A stretch of 64,000 nt of DNA from Chloroflexota bacterium (lineage in GTDB: Bacteria; Chloroflexota; Anaerolineae; UBA2200): assembly GCA_014360755.1 (NCBI GenBank), contig JACIWX010000001.1, forward strand, positions 310,001 through 374,000, written 5' to 3'. Numbering within the stretch: position 1 is the stretch's first letter; the number at the start of each line of letters is the position of its first letter. Positions 1 through 10,376 of this stretch are shown here, one piece after another. A model generated the notes under the pieces. The model saw only the letters and a list, made by a program, of their open reading frames with translations. It did not search any database and was not told the DNA's origin. The position numbers and the translations under genes are program-made.

Positions 1-67
1 CTGTTTGCTTGAGGAGGTGAGCCAGATTAGAATAGGGCAACTCGGCAGTCTGAGCGAGGATTGTGAC

Positions 68-1402
68 ATGGCGCGCATTCTATGCATCAATCCCTGGATT
101 TATGACTTTGCGGCTTACAATTTATGGATTGAGCCGTTAGGCTTGTTGACTGTGGCAGGCGTGCTACGTCAGGCTGGACATGAGGTAGCATTGGTTGATT
201 GCCTGGACCGGCATCACCCTGCGGCACCAGCACCAATCTCTACCCGAGATGCCTACGGTTGTGGCCATTTTGCCAAGGTTGAACTGCCAAAGCCTCGCGC
301 CATAGCCCATGTTCGGCGTCGCTGGGGACGCTATGGCTTACCTGTAGAGATCTTTGAGGCAGAATTGGCTGCCCAACCACGTCCTGATGCCGTGCTGGTC
401 ACTTCGATGATGACCTACTGGTACCCAGGGCCTTTCGAGGTGATATGGCGTGTCAAAGCGCGCTGGCCAGGCGTGCCTGTGGCTTTGGGTGGCGTGTATG
501 CCTCACTGTGCACCGAGCATGCTCGCGCCTATTCTGGAGCAGATGCCGTGCTCAGCGGGCCTGGGGAGGCGCAAGCCTTAGCGTGGGTCAATGCGGTCAC
601 CGGCGAGTCGCGAGTATTGGCTGTCGCTCCTTCTGACATCCTTCCTGCACATGACCTGCGTCGTCCGCAAGGCTATGTGGCAATTCAGACCGCCCGAGGC
701 TGCCCTTTTCACTGCCCTTACTGTGCGGTGCATCAGCTTGCCCCTGGAGGAATTGCGCGACGCTCCGTAGAGCAGGTAGTAAGGGAGATTGCCTGGTGCG
801 TCGAGTCCTTGGGGGCACAGGATATTGCCTTCTACGACGATGCCTTGCTAGTTGATGCCAAGCGGCATATTCATCCCATCCTGGATGCCATTATTGAACG
901 GGGCTTGCACGTACGCTTTCACACCCCCAATGGCCTCCATGCGCGGTATATTGACCAGCCTTTGGCGGAAAAGATGCGCCGTGCGGGTTTTGTTACGATC
1001 CGTCTGGGGCTGGAGACGATTGACCCTGAAGAGGAAAAGCGCGATGGTGGCAAGGTGGATGAGGTGGCGTTTAGCCATGCAGTGGAGGCTCTGAAAGCGA
1101 CAGGGTTCACAGCGCGCGAAGTGGCTGCATACGTGCTCGTTGGACGGCCTGGGCAAACTCTGGAGAAGGTGCGCGCTACGGTTGCTTTTGCCCATTCGCT
1201 GGGCATCCAGGTGCATGCTGCCGAGTTCTCGCCTGTGCCAGGGACTGCCGAATGGCGGAACGCGGTCAACGCAGGGTACATTCCCGCAGACGCTGACCCT
1301 CTGTTACACAATAATTCCATTTATCCATGTGCTGATGCGCAAGCGATGGAGGAGCTGAAGCAACAGATTCGAATGGGGAACCAGGCGCTGCTTTCATTGT
1401 GA
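68..1402 (+). CDS. B12-binding/radical SAM family protein
   Basis: This is a radical SAM enzyme of about 444 residues, with an N-terminal cobalamin-binding-like Rossmann region and a central radical SAM barrel. The 4Fe-4S motif C212-x3-C216-x2-C219 (CPFHCPYC) is intact, and a GLETIDPEEE segment follows in the barrel. I start it at the ATG at 68, because the protein then begins MARILCINPWIYDF, the usual start of this family, and a GAGGA site lies about 7 bases upstream. An in-frame TTG at 5 would add 21 unrelated residues. Such enzymes act on anaerobic substrates, often methylations or rearrangements, but the substrate here cannot be read from the sequence. Its upstream context lies outside the window. 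Family call firm, reaction unknown. Confidence 0.85.
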   Translation: MARILCINPWIYDFAAYNLWIEPLGLLTVAGVLRQAGHEVALVDCLDRHHPAAPAPISTRDAYGCGHFAKVELPKPRAIAHVRRRWGRYGLPVEIFEAELAAQPRPDAVLVTSMMTYWYPGPFEVIWRVKARWPGVPVALGGVYASLCTEHARAYSGADAVLSGPGEAQALAWVNAVTGESRVLAVAPSDILPAHDLRRPQGYVAIQTARGCPFHCPYCAVHQLAPGGIARRSVEQVVREIAWCVESLGAQDIAFYDDALLVDAKRHIHPILDAIIERGLHVRFHTPNGLHARYIDQPLAEKMRRAGFVTIRLGLETIDPEEEKRDGGKVDEVAFSHAVEALKATGFTAREVAAYVLVGRPGQTLEKVRATVAFAHSLGIQVHAAEFSPVPGTAEWRNAVNAGYIPADADPLLHNNSIYPCADAQAMEELKQQIRMGNQALLSL

Positions 1403-1526
1403 TACAGGGGGAATCGCTTTATTGTGCAGTTGAAAACCCTTGCTGTCCCCGTAGTTGAATTCAGGACAAGGCGCAAGGTTCCATGCGCTGGCTTTGCCTA
1501 GTGACTGGCGCGAGCACAGTGAGGAT

Positions 1527-1720
1527 GTTGAAAAAGCCCTTCCAATGTCATGCTGAACCTTCGCCCCGAGCCTTGCCCTGAGCGAAGCGAAGGGAAAGCG
1601 AAGGGGAAGTGAAGCATCTCCCAGTACTCGGGAAAATACGAAAGTTACGCGAGACCCCTTCGGTGTACTCAGGGCAGGCTCTTCGCTTTGCTCAGGGTGA
1701 CAAGATTTTTCAACACTCTC
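1527..1720. repeat. MITE-like interspersed repeat, copy 1
   Basis: A non-coding block of about 194 bp bounded by the 9-bp inverted ends GTTGAAAAA and TTTTTCAAC. Inside are a second inverted pair (GTCATGCTGAAC... and CTCAGGGTGAC) and several GAAGCGAAG runs. A nearly full-length inverted copy lies at 29436-29628 and a shorter relative at 60582-60655. It carries no transposase, so it would have to be moved by an enzyme encoded elsewhere. Together with the promoter at 1734-1762 it fills the gap between the flanking genes. Confidence 0.75.
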
Positions 1721-1733
1721 AGCACAGTGGCAG

Positions 1734-1762
1734 TTGACTTTTGTTTACACTTGATGTATAAT
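1734..1762 (+). promoter_or_regulatory. Sigma-70 type promoter of the PT-linked secreted protein gene
   Basis: TTGACT at 1734-1739 and TATAAT at 1757-1762 are separated by exactly 17 bp. The start codon at 1843 is about 75 bases downstream of the expected transcript start. The promoter begins 14 bp after the repeat element ends, so the element may have inserted just upstream of it. Confidence 0.75.
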
Positions 1763-1842
1763 GGGAAATAATTAACCAATTCCTCTTTTTCTTCGCCGCC
1801 ATGCAATAAAGCCCTGTGGCCCTTTGGCACAGGAGGTGCGAA

Positions 1843-4800
1843 ATGAAACGCATACTCTGCCTCATCTTGGCTCTGGTCACCTTGGCCTGGCCTTTGCCTA
1901 TTCATGCCCGTTATCCTTCTGTTGGCAGCACTGTTCTACAGGGCACGATCAGTGGCACCGTCCGCTATAAAGACAACACTCCCGCTTCGGGTATCCAGGT
2001 GATTTGCTGGGATGCTGCAATCGGGCCGCCTGCACAGTGGTGGGCCTTCACTGATGGAAATGGCAACTATTCCCTTCCGGGGCCTGGTCAGCCACTTATG
2101 CCTTGCGGTAATACGTATGACGTTACGCTAAACGTAGCGACAGTCCCGCCAGGGTACACCTGGATACCACAGTCACGCTCGCCAGCGCTTTCCCCCGACC
2201 CTCCTTGTGCTGCTAGCGGGCAGGACTTTACCCTGATACCACTTGAAACGGCTACTCCGACACCCACACAGACCAGTGCTGCTACGCCTACAATGACCAG
2301 CGTGTCCACGCCAAGCGCTACTGCTACTAGGACAGCGACCCATACGGCGACAGCTACTCCTTCCGCTAGTGCTACCCCTTCGCCAACGCGTACGGGTACG
2401 CCCAGCCCTACGTGCACTCGTACACCAAGTGCTACCTACACAAGCACACGAACGCCTACGAATACACCTACCCCCACCCTATTGTTACCACCAAGCCCAA
2501 CCCCAACACCTACACCAACCGGGCCCACCGCAACGCCGACGATTACTCTGACTCCTACGAACACTCCCACCCCGACAGAGACACCGACGCCAACCAATAC
2601 GCCTACACCGACTCGTACACCTACCCCGACTCGCACCCCAACTCCGACGCGGACATCCACGCCTACCCGCACATTGACGCCTACGCGTACCCTTACACCA
2701 ACCCATACACGGACACCTACACGAACCTATACCCCAACACGAACCTATACCCCTACGCGCACGCGAACACCCACTCGTACTCCGACACCGCGTCCGCCTG
2801 TGATTACGTCGGTAACAGCCGAGCTAGATGGGATAGATGGGCCAGAAGTCGGCTACTTCGTGTCACTACCTGGCTTAGGGGTGCCTGTGTGGAACAAGTT
2901 CACCGCTCAAGTAATGGCTGGCAGCCGCGATGTGAATCGAGTATCTTTTACCCTGGGTGGTCGGACGGAGACGGATTCCAATTCTAGTGATGGATGGACG
3001 GCGCAGTTTGATATGAGCGAACTACAACCTGGTCGCCAAAAGCTGGAGGTGGTAGCCTACGACCAGCAGGACCTGGCTTCGCCTACTTTTACCGTCTCTG
3101 TGTACGTTATCTCCAAGCCAGTCTGGTATGGCCAATCCTGGGTGCTGCATTCACGGGTGACTTGGTCAACCTCGGCTAAGCAGTACACTTTCACCTGTCA
3201 TTTACCCAACAACCCAGCGTTACGCTTTGAGAAGGATATTCGTTTCCAATATTTAGGCTCGCTGCGCAGTGTGTTTGCCTCAGACATCAGCCTGACCGAA
3301 GTATTTAAACTGGCTGGCGAATGGAGTTTCAGCGCGAAGGGGACGCTGGAAGCCACTATCTTGGGCGCCAGCATGTTCAGCGAAGAGTACACCCTGACTC
3401 CCGAACTGGAACGCAGCGCAGATGATCCATGGTACCGTCTCAAGGCGCTTCGTTTCGAATCACCAGAGTTCGAACTACCTGGTTACAACAAGAACATTGT
3501 TGATGACAAGACCATTGCTACTTTCTACGTACTAGGTATCAAATTTGACGTCAAGCTCAGTGTGGACATTGGCTACGAAGCCAATTTGAAGATCAAAGGG
3601 CGTGTTCTGAGCGATCTCACCGTGGATGAAATCCGGACGATTCCATCAGTGTCCCCTTATGTACAAGTGGACATTGCCCTGGACATCCTGTTTGGTGTGG
3701 CCACAGTTGGTTCGCAGATAAAACCGACTCTCACCTTTTACCTGCCCATTGTCTATGACAGCACTCCACCGCTGGGGAAGAGCGTGCTATACCTCGACAC
3801 ACCCTGTGTCCATTTCCTATTGCGCGCCAAACTGTATGTCAAACTTTTCTGGGGCGCAGGAGAGTGGGATAGCGGCTGGTACGACATGGCCCAAACTGAC
3901 TGGCCAGAGGGGTGCGCCAAGAGTCAGGCGATCGCTGTAGTTCAAGAGCCGCCGGTTTCGCCGCCTCCTGACCATTTTATGGCGCCGGCCTTGGCTACAG
4001 ATGGCACTGGCAGGGCATTAGCCTTGTGGGTCCACGACGAGGATCCCCTTCCGGGGCAGGCTAACCCCGAATTGTACTATGCTTTAGGCGAGGGCGGAAA
4101 GTGGGGGGCGCCACTGCGTTTGACTACGGATGACTATTGGCAATCCGATCCACAAGTGATTTTCCTTTCGACGGGGCAGGCGCTGGCTGTCTGGACGCAG
4201 AACAAACTCGACCGTACAGAGGTTATCACGAACCTGAACCAGATTTTGAACGCTCAGGAACTATACTATGCAGTATCGGCTGGGCTTGTAGAAGGGACTT
4301 TTACCCGGAGCGAACCTGCCTCTATCACAAATGATGTCCTTCCTGATGGACGTGTGGCCCTGGCTGCTAGCCCTGCTGGGCAGGCTTTGGCAGTGTGGGT
4401 GCACGATGAGGATGGTCGGGTGGAAACGCGAGGGGACTGGGAAATCTATTTTGCTCTCTGGAATGGCAGCAGTTGGAATTCCCCAGCACCTATTGCCTCC
4501 GATCAGGAAATGGCTGATTTGGAGCCGTTTGTGGCTTATGATAGAGAGGGCAATGCCATAGCAGTATGGGTGCGTGATTTGGACAGCGACCCAATGACTA
4601 TTGATGACCGCCGTCTTGCCTATGCTCGTTGGGATGGCGATGCCTGGAGTGAGGTAGTTATTCCGAACGACTGGCCACCGGGTGTTTTGTGGCCATCGGT
4701 TGGCTTTGACAATGATAACCGCGCGGTGGTGGTCTTTACTGCCCGTGGCCGTGATGCGTTGGGTCAACTTTATGGCGAGGGGTTGCAGGACTTGCTTTGG

Positions 4801-5850
4801 TCAGTCCGCGAGAACAATGACGGCTGGGAGTTAGCTCCGGTAGGTGAGGCAACAGTGGCTGACCGTCCACGAGTGTTGGTCAACGCGGACAATTATGCGT
4901 TAGTTTTCTACCGCGGTTTTACGGCTGATGGACCTGGAGGATATGCCGGTGATGTAGCGGTGGCAGTGGCCAACTTGAATGAGCCAATCTTGGAGTGGGG
5001 ACCACCGGGCTTCCTCACTACGGATCCCGCCCGAGACTGGCAGCTCGCTGCAGCAGTAGAAGCCGGCACTGGAGGGACGTTGGTCATGGATGTGCGTGAA
5101 AGCACCGCACAAGCTAGTGATCTCCACATTGCTGGCGCTGTGCAAGGGCTAGACGAGATGCTCGCTATTATCAGCATCTCCTTTGGCACTGACCTCGCTA
5201 TTGCTGACTTGTCCTTTTCGGATGCGCATCCTGATGCTGGTGAGATAGTATTCATTACCGCTACGGTACAGAATTTGGCCTTCGCAGATGTGCCGGCGGG
5301 GAGCAATGTCGTAGTGCGCTTTTTCGTGGATAGCGCTACCGATCCGGACAAGCGGATTGGTGAAGTAGTGATGAATGCCCGACTGGGGTACAATGGCGTG
5401 CATGAAGTTGCCATACCCTGGATAGCCAGTGCTGGACGCCACGAAATCATTGCTGTTGTGGATGCCGAGGAACAGATCGGGGAGCTGGAAGAGGATAACA
5501 ACCAGGCAATGCGCACTGTCGGCGAAGTAGCCGCTCCGCGCTTCTTGGTAGCGGCAACTGATCCAATCGGTGGTCGGGTGCTCTTGCAGTGGGAGCCTTC
5601 GGCTACCGTTGGCGTGGCTTACTATCGCGTTTACCGTTCCACAGTCCCCGGTGGGCCATACGAACTGGTGGGTACGAGTTGCGAAACGGTCTATGCCGAT
5701 GATGGACTAGTCAATGGCCAGATCTATTACTACACAATCACCGCGGTAGATGCTGCTGGCACCGAATCACCGCGCAGCAATGAGGTATCAGCAATCCCAC
5801 AGCGGACGATCCGCTATTACGTCCGGTTGCCCGTAATCCTGAAACAGTAA
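1843..5850 (+). CDS. Large secreted PT-linker protein with CARDB and Fn3 domains
   Basis: An exported protein of 1335 residues. In order it shows a signal peptide ([21 protein letters not shown]), a carboxypeptidase-regulatory-like or SdrD_B-like beta domain to about residue 120, and a Pro/Thr linker of roughly 180 residues. A large unfamiliar beta-rich region follows. After about residue 700 come repeated [11 protein letters not shown]-type stretches that look like propeller blades. A CARDB domain (about 1110-1200), an Fn3-like domain (about 1230-1310) and the C-terminal [11 protein letters not shown] close the protein. The ATG at 1843 is chosen because AGGAGG lies 6 bases upstream and the signal peptide starts there. 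It is probably a cell-surface or extracellular binding protein. No catalytic motif is visible. The terminal Leu-Pro motif recurs in five other proteins of this window. Confidence 0.85.
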   Translation: MKRILCLILALVTLAWPLPIHARYPSVGSTVLQGTISGTVRYKDNTPASGIQVICWDAAIGPPAQWWAFTDGNGNYSLPGPGQPLMPCGNTYDVTLNVATVPPGYTWIPQSRSPALSPDPPCAASGQDFTLIPLETATPTPTQTSAATPTMTSVSTPSATATRTATHTATATPSASATPSPTRTGTPSPTCTRTPSATYTSTRTPTNTPTPTLLLPPSPTPTPTPTGPTATPTITLTPTNTPTPTETPTPTNTPTPTRTPTPTRTPTPTRTSTPTRTLTPTRTLTPTHTRTPTRTYTPTRTYTPTRTRTPTRTPTPRPPVITSVTAELDGIDGPEVGYFVSLPGLGVPVWNKFTAQVMAGSRDVNRVSFTLGGRTETDSNSSDGWTAQFDMSELQPGRQKLEVVAYDQQDLASPTFTVSVYVISKPVWYGQSWVLHSRVTWSTSAKQYTFTCHLPNNPALRFEKDIRFQYLGSLRSVFASDISLTEVFKLAGEWSFSAKGTLEATILGASMFSEEYTLTPELERSADDPWYRLKALRFESPEFELPGYNKNIVDDKTIATFYVLGIKFDVKLSVDIGYEANLKIKGRVLSDLTVDEIRTIPSVSPYVQVDIALDILFGVATVGSQIKPTLTFYLPIVYDSTPPLGKSVLYLDTPCVHFLLRAKLYVKLFWGAGEWDSGWYDMAQTDWPEGCAKSQAIAVVQEPPVSPPPDHFMAPALATDGTGRALALWVHDEDPLPGQANPELYYALGEGGKWGAPLRLTTDDYWQSDPQVIFLSTGQALAVWTQNKLDRTEVITNLNQILNAQELYYAVSAGLVEGTFTRSEPASITNDVLPDGRVALAASPAGQALAVWVHDEDGRVETRGDWEIYFALWNGSSWNSPAPIASDQEMADLEPFVAYDREGNAIAVWVRDLDSDPMTIDDRRLAYARWDGDAWSEVVIPNDWPPGVLWPSVGFDNDNRAVVVFTARGRDALGQLYGEGLQDLLWSVRENNDGWELAPVGEATVADRPRVLVNADNYALVFYRGFTADGPGGYAGDVAVAVANLNEPILEWGPPGFLTTDPARDWQLAAAVEAGTGGTLVMDVRESTAQASDLHIAGAVQGLDEMLAIISISFGTDLAIADLSFSDAHPDAGEIVFITATVQNLAFADVPAGSNVVVRFFVDSATDPDKRIGEVVMNARLGYNGVHEVAIPWIASAGRHEIIAVVDAEEQIGELEEDNNQAMRTVGEVAAPRFLVAATDPIGGRVLLQWEPSATVGVAYYRVYRSTVPGGPYELVGTSCETVYADDGLVNGQIYYYTITAVDAAGTESPRSNEVSAIPQRTIRYYVRLPVILKQ

Positions 5851-5861
5851 GGGATAAGGAA

Positions 5862-6071
5862 ATGAAACTCGTTATTGTGGAATCAAGTATGATCCACGCC
5901 ATTGGCTATGACCAAAAAGAGCACATCCTGAAGATCGTGTTCAATAATGGGCGAAGCTACTGCTATGAAGATGTGCCGCTGGAAGAGTATAAAGGTCTGC
6001 TAAAGACAGAGTCAAAAGGGCACTATTTCCTGGAGCACATTCGGGATGTATACGCCTGTCGGCTGGTATGA
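5862..6071 (+). CDS. KTSC domain protein
   Basis: A 69-residue protein that is essentially one KTSC domain. The characteristic pieces are VESSMIHAIGYD, LKIVFNNGRSYCYEDVP, YKGLL and the closing HIRDVYACRL. KTSC domains occur alone or fused to nucleic-acid enzymes, and their molecular role is not established. It starts 11 bases after the stop of the secreted protein with an ATAAGGAA site, so it is probably cotranscribed. The pairing of a cytoplasmic KTSC protein with a surface protein has no obvious functional logic. The following gene converges on it with a 31-base gap and no clear terminator. Confidence 0.8.
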   Translation: MKLVIVESSMIHAIGYDQKEHILKIVFNNGRSYCYEDVPLEEYKGLLKTESKGHYFLEHIRDVYACRLV

Positions 6072-6102
6072 TGTTCACAATAGCATAGGCGCTGTGTAGC
6101 TA

Positions 6103-7977
6103 TCAGAGCGGTTTTATTTGGATATGGTGTATTTCTTGCTCCGTGCTGTGCTGGTAGGTGAGCGTCTGATTCTCTTGATCAGCCTGGTAGTTGCCATCTG
6201 ATACTTTGACCAAGTAGCCGCGAGGGTATTGATAGTTCGGCACGAAAATCTCAGTCGGTGCCTGGATGGACGGGTCGTGGCGGAAGGCAAAGTCGAAAAT
6301 ACGGGATTTGTAACGAAAGCTCATGTGCAGCGGTTCCCCGGCGATCGCCCGAGCATAAGGGCGTACGACGGCACGCAACGCCCGACCGCCAGAGTGGATA
6401 TCATGAGGATCTGTCTGTTGGTCGCGACTGAAGATAGAGAGGTCCTCATCGTTCCATTGATCTCCGTGGATGTTATCGTTGTCAGCGGTGTAATTCCACA
6501 GGGTGCAGCTGACCAGGTTGGCTTCCATGGTCTGGAAACTGGCATCCATTGCCCGCGTCTGCAGGGAGAAATCGCCGGTGCGGTATGCTCGTTTGCCCTG
6601 CATATCGAAGGGGGTGCCAAATTCGCCGATGAGAGTGGGGATATTGCCCATCTTGTTCGCTGCCTCTGCCTTGATACGGGCAATTTGCTCGAAGAAAGAG
6701 CGCTTCACTCGCCATGGGCCGAGAACGAGCTTGCCGGTGTGAAAGTCCACAGTAAGGGTGGAGCGAAAGTTTTTGGTGAAGAGGGTCAAGCCATCGTACC
6801 AATGCGCCGCATTGACCACATTTGGTGCATCTTCGGGTCCCCAATGAGGGTGCTTCTGTGAAGGCACACTTTCTAAGAAGATGATGGCTTCCGGAGCTAC
6901 AGAGCGTATCTCGCGGGCATAGCGGTTGAGGAAGGGGCGCAAATAGTCCTCTACAAAGTCCACGCGGCGGCCATGGACTTGAGTAAAGTAATCTGGGCGG
7001 AGCAAACGGGGCGTGCCTTCTGCATCCACATCCCATACCCCATGTTCCTTCCAAATACAATCATACCCCTCTCGCCAGACACGCACGCCTTGTGGGTTGA
7101 CCAGCCGCTTTTCACGTAGCTTGGCTCCCGTGATGCGCATTTCCCACACAGCCACTTGTTGGGGAAAGCCTGCGCCTAGCAGCATGGACTGGAAGGGAGT
7201 TGGTGATTCTCCCAGAAGCAATGGGCCTGTGTAGTTCAAATTGGGCCAGCCAATGTATCCTGGTGAGGGCTCGTTCATTGTATCATAGCCCACGACGTTG
7301 GGTAGCCCAGACAGCCGCTCAGCGACCCGCTTCATGGCATTGAAATAGTGGCGCTGCAGGAATTCCTGCACTGGCTCGCCATCCACTTTGGTGTGCGGGG
7401 CAAAGTCGTTTGCAGCGAAGAAGAGGGTGAACATGGTGGCAGCAGCCAGCTTGTTGTAGTTGCTCGGCCAAATCATGCGTGGGAAAGGATCGCCGTGGAT
7501 GGCATGGACAATGGCTGCCCCGGTTTCTGAGAAGCGAGTAACGTCCATGCCCACCACTTCAAATGTCCAGCCTGGTGCTCCGTCACCACCCGACATGCGG
7601 CTCCAGACATCCTGGTGCGGGTCAATGAACAGTTGGATGCCATATTCACCTGCCTTGCGCACGATGGCATAAAGATAATCCAGGTATTCCTCGTCATAGA
7701 TGCCTGGGCCAGCATGTTCGACCGCTTCCCAGGTGATGAGAAAGCGCAAGAAGGTAAATCCCCAGGCGCGCAAGCGGGAAAAGTGCTCGTCTGCTTCCTC
7801 GAGGGGAAAGGGTCGCCCGACAAAGGAGACATTGCGGTGGTCGTAGAACCCCTCACGGATATGAGTTGCTCCATTAGGACGGAATGGCACCTTGCTGCTA
7901 CCGCCCAAGTTCACGCCGCGCAGGATGAGCGTCCGTCCGTGTTCGTCTTTGAACCAGGGCCCATCAATACGGATCAT
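6103..7977 (-). CDS. GH5 glycosidase, EGCrP / glycosylceramidase-like
   Basis: A 624-residue family 5 glycoside hydrolase without a signal peptide, so probably cytoplasmic. The barrel begins ILRGVNLGGSSKVPF, a signature of the endoglycoceramidase-related branch (fungal EGCrP and steryl glucosidase type). The proposed acid/base is E236 in TMNEPSPG and the proposed nucleophile is E452 in LIGEFGTPF. An AAGGAG site precedes the ATG. It diverges from the lacI-iol operon across a shared 172-bp control region, so it may release a sugar or inositol from a glycoside or glycolipid that feeds the pathway. The substrate is inferred only from family and position. Family certain, subfamily likely. Confidence 0.85.
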   Translation of the reverse strand: MIRIDGPWFKDEHGRTLILRGVNLGGSSKVPFRPNGATHIREGFYDHRNVSFVGRPFPLEEADEHFSRLRAWGFTFLRFLITWEAVEHAGPGIYDEEYLDYLYAIVRKAGEYGIQLFIDPHQDVWSRMSGGDGAPGWTFEVVGMDVTRFSETGAAIVHAIHGDPFPRMIWPSNYNKLAAATMFTLFFAANDFAPHTKVDGEPVQEFLQRHYFNAMKRVAERLSGLPNVVGYDTMNEPSPGYIGWPNLNYTGPLLLGESPTPFQSMLLGAGFPQQVAVWEMRITGAKLREKRLVNPQGVRVWREGYDCIWKEHGVWDVDAEGTPRLLRPDYFTQVHGRRVDFVEDYLRPFLNRYAREIRSVAPEAIIFLESVPSQKHPHWGPEDAPNVVNAAHWYDGLTLFTKNFRSTLTVDFHTGKLVLGPWRVKRSFFEQIARIKAEAANKMGNIPTLIGEFGTPFDMQGKRAYRTGDFSLQTRAMDASFQTMEANLVSCTLWNYTADNDNIHGDQWNDEDLSIFSRDQQTDPHDIHSGGRALRAVVRPYARAIAGEPLHMSFRYKSRIFDFAFRHDPSIQAPTEIFVPNYQYPRGYLVKVSDGNYQADQENQTLTYQHSTEQEIHHIQIKPL

Positions 7978-8026
7978 ATCATCTGCTCCTTAGTCATTCT
8001 CCATTAGGTTTGTCTGATGCGGGCGT

Positions 8027-8032
8027 ATTATA
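8027..8032 (-). promoter_or_regulatory. -10 element of the GH5 gene
   Basis: On the minus strand TATAAT sits about 50 bases before the GH5 start codon. The best -35 match (TTCAAT, 18 bp upstream) is weak, which suggests an activated or weak promoter. It lies back-to-back with the lacI promoter. Confidence 0.55.
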
Positions 8033-8089
8033 CCATGTAATTCCGTGGGTATTGAAAATCTTGACACCTTAAGGAAGAGGGGACCGCAC

Positions 8090-8118
8090 TTGACAACAAG
8101 GCCCTTGTTTGCTAAAAT
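8090..8118 (+). promoter_or_regulatory. Consensus promoter of the lacI-iol operon
   Basis: TTGACA at 8090-8095 and TAAAAT at 8113-8118 with a 17-bp spacer, 32 bases before the LacI start. This is a near-perfect sigma-70 promoter and implies that control is by repression. Confidence 0.8.
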
Positions 8119-8123
8119 GTTTA

Positions 8124-8137
8124 TGCAGACGTGTGCA
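8124..8137. promoter_or_regulatory. Candidate LacI-family operator
   Basis: TGCAGACGTGTGCA matches its reverse complement at 12 of 14 positions and has the central CG typical of LacI-family operators. It lies 5 bp after the -10 hexamer, over the expected transcription start, where a bound repressor would block initiation. Autoregulation by the LacI protein encoded next is inferred. Confidence 0.5.
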
Positions 8138-8149
8138 AAAGGTCGTTCT

Positions 8150-9160
8150 ATGGGCGTGTCTATCAAAGATATCGCTAAGGCAGCAGGGGTTTCCCATTCC
8201 ACTGTCTCCCGTGCGCTGCGACATAGCCCCCTGATTAGCGAGGAAACGGGGGATCGGATACGACGCCTCGCTGCAGAGATGGGATATGTGCCCAGTGCGA
8301 TTGCCCGTGGCTTGGTTACGCAGAGTACCCGCACCATTGGGTTGGTGGTTACTACGATCGCCGACCCCTTTGTGGCAGAGATTGTGCGCGGGGTGGAAGA
8401 AGTGGCGCTGGATCATGGCTACAGCGTTTTCCTATGCAATTCCAATGCCCAACCGCAACGAGAAATTGCCACAGTGCGCATTCTGCGCGAGAATCGTGTA
8501 GATGGCGTTATTGTAACTTCATCACGGGTGGGAAATCTTTACCTCCCTATGCTTGAGGAGATGAAGGTTCCCATTGTGCTCATTAACAACCAACGGGCTG
8601 GCCAATACGTTTGGTCTGTAGCCACGGATAATGTCCATGGAGGACGGCTGGCTACCGAGTATCTCATTGAACTAGGGCATAAGAGGATTGGCTACCTTGG
8701 TGGGTCGCCTGAAGTGAGTTCGAACCGTGACCGTCTGCAGGGCTACAAACAAGCGCTAAAAACCCATGGAATCCAATATGATTCCCGATTGGTTACCAAG
8801 GGCAATGGCCGCATGGAAGGCGGGAAGAAGGGCATAGAAAAACTGCTCGCACTATCTCCACTACCTACCGCTATTTTCTGTTATAACGATATGACGGCGA
8901 TTGGGGCGTTGAGAGCGTTGCGAGAAGCAAAAATCAGGGTGCCGCAAGACATGTCCGTCATCGGCTTCGATGACATCGCCTTGGCAGCCTATGTCGAGCC
9001 TCCCTTGACCACCGTGGCTCAAGCAAAGCACGAAATGGGACAACTAGCCATGCGTATGCTGCTTGCATTGCTTGCGGGAGAGAAAGAAGTACACAACATT
9101 ATGCTGCAGGGGAAATTGATTGTGCGGGCTTCTTGTTGCCCGATGCAAACAAATTATTGA
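8150..9160 (+). CDS. LacI-family regulator of the inositol cluster
   Basis: A repressor of 336 residues. The N-terminal helix-turn-helix (IKDIAKAAGVSHSTVSRAL) is followed by the hinge helix and a periplasmic-binding-protein-like effector domain ending in the usual VIGFDDI and PPLTTV segments. The start is set at the ATG at 8150, because upstream in-frame codons overlap the promoter and the protein should begin just before the helix-turn-helix. Only 17 bases separate it from iolM, so it heads the catabolic operon. The effector is probably an inositol or an inosose, inferred from the genes downstream. It is a functional counterpart of IolR, although Bacillus IolR belongs to another family. Confidence 0.9.
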   Translation: MGVSIKDIAKAAGVSHSTVSRALRHSPLISEETGDRIRRLAAEMGYVPSAIARGLVTQSTRTIGLVVTTIADPFVAEIVRGVEEVALDHGYSVFLCNSNAQPQREIATVRILRENRVDGVIVTSSRVGNLYLPMLEEMKVPIVLINNQRAGQYVWSVATDNVHGGRLATEYLIELGHKRIGYLGGSPEVSSNRDRLQGYKQALKTHGIQYDSRLVTKGNGRMEGGKKGIEKLLALSPLPTAIFCYNDMTAIGALRALREAKIRVPQDMSVIGFDDIALAAYVEPPLTTVAQAKHEMGQLAMRMLLALLAGEKEVHNIMLQGKLIVRASCCPMQTNY

Positions 9161-9177
9161 GAGGAGGTAATTAGCGC

Positions 9178-10338
9178 ATGAAAGCGCTCGTGCTCAGTGC
9201 GGAGTGGAAGCCCAGAGAAGGGTATGTGCTCTCTGATTTCGAACGACAAACCGGCAAAGCCATCACCGGTAGCAGTGTCTGGCGCAACCCCAAGCTAGAG
9301 GTTCGAGAAGTGGAGCGGCCAACGCCTGGCCCGGATCAGGTTTTGATTCGGGTGAAGGCTTGCGGAGTGTGTGGTTCAGACATCCATTTCTATGAGACAG
9401 ATGAGCAAGGCTACATCCTCTATCCTGGACTTACCAAGTTCCCTACTATCCTCGGGCATGAGTTTTCCGGTGTGATTGAAGAGGTGGGCAGCCAGGTAAA
9501 AGGCTTGACGCCTGGCGATATGGTTACCGCCGAGGAAATGATTTGGTGTGGTTACTGTACCCCTTGCCGCAATGGGTTCCCCAACCATTGTGAAAACTTG
9601 GAAGAGATTGGCTTCACCATCCCCGGTGCTTTTGCCCAGTATATTGTCATTGGTGCCAAATATTGCTGGAAAATCAATGATTTTCGTGCGGTCTTTGATA
9701 GCGAAGATAAGATCTATGAAGCGGGTGCCTTGACAGAACCCACCTGCGTCACCTATAACGCTATGTTCGAGCGCGCGGGTGGTTTTCGGCCAGGTGCGTA
9801 TGTGGTCGTGTTCGGTACGGGGCCCATTGGCTTGGCAGCGGTAGGGCTCGCCGAAGCGGCTGGTGCGGGGAAGATCATCGCTTTCGAGGTTTCCCCGCAG
9901 CGACGAGAACTAGCCAAGAAGGTTGGGGCAGACTATGTCTACGATCCCAGAGAAGTCAAGCCAAGCGAAGTGATCCTGGATTTAACCGGAGGGCAGGGTG
10001 CTGACCTGTTTGTAGAGGCGGCGGGGGCTCCCCATTTGACTGTGCCTGAGATGGAGAAAAGCCTAGCCATCAATGCAAAGATTGTGCAGATAGGCCGTGC
10101 TGCGCAGCGGGTGCCGATTTATCTCGAAAAGTTCCAGGTGCGACGAGGTCAAATCTTTGGCTCGCAAGGCCACTCTGGCCATGGCAACTTCCCTAACGTA
10201 ATCCGCCTGGTCGCTTCTGGCAGGTTGGACCTGACGCCGATTATTACAGCGCGCTATGATCTGGACCATGTGGTGGATGCTATTGCCCAGTCTGGGGCAC
10301 GGCAGCATGGGAAGATCATGGTGAAGCCCGATTCATGA
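9178..10338 (+). CDS. iolM: Zinc dehydrogenase, scyllo-inosose 3-dehydrogenase type
   Basis: A 386-residue medium-chain dehydrogenase. It has the catalytic zinc site (CGVCGSD, GHEFSG), four cysteines for structural zinc within CGYCTPCRNGFPNHC, and a nucleotide fold around GTGPIGLAAVG. The N-terminus (MKALVLSAEWKPREGY, then SSVWRNPKLEVREV) and the YILYPGLTKFP loop resemble Thermotoga IolM rather than sorbitol or threonine dehydrogenases. In that pathway it oxidises scyllo-inosose to 3-dehydro-scyllo-inosose with NAD. GAGAGGAGG precedes the ATG. The call rests on this resemblance, recalled rather than computed, and on iolG, iolN and iolO in the same cluster. Confidence 0.75.
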   Translation: MKALVLSAEWKPREGYVLSDFERQTGKAITGSSVWRNPKLEVREVERPTPGPDQVLIRVKACGVCGSDIHFYETDEQGYILYPGLTKFPTILGHEFSGVIEEVGSQVKGLTPGDMVTAEEMIWCGYCTPCRNGFPNHCENLEEIGFTIPGAFAQYIVIGAKYCWKINDFRAVFDSEDKIYEAGALTEPTCVTYNAMFERAGGFRPGAYVVVFGTGPIGLAAVGLAEAAGAGKIIAFEVSPQRRELAKKVGADYVYDPREVKPSEVILDLTGGQGADLFVEAAGAPHLTVPEMEKSLAINAKIVQIGRAAQRVPIYLEKFQVRRGQIFGSQGHSGHGNFPNVIRLVASGRLDLTPIITARYDLDHVVDAIAQSGARQHGKIMVKPDS

Positions 10339-10376
10339 AGGATTAGACCAATCCTTCTTGTCCCACTGGAGGAAAA

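Noticed and set aside
2412-2987. A 191-codon frame overlapping the PT linker of the secreted protein
   Set aside because: It exists because ACN/CCN repeats are open in several frames. It has no ribosome site and a low-complexity product.
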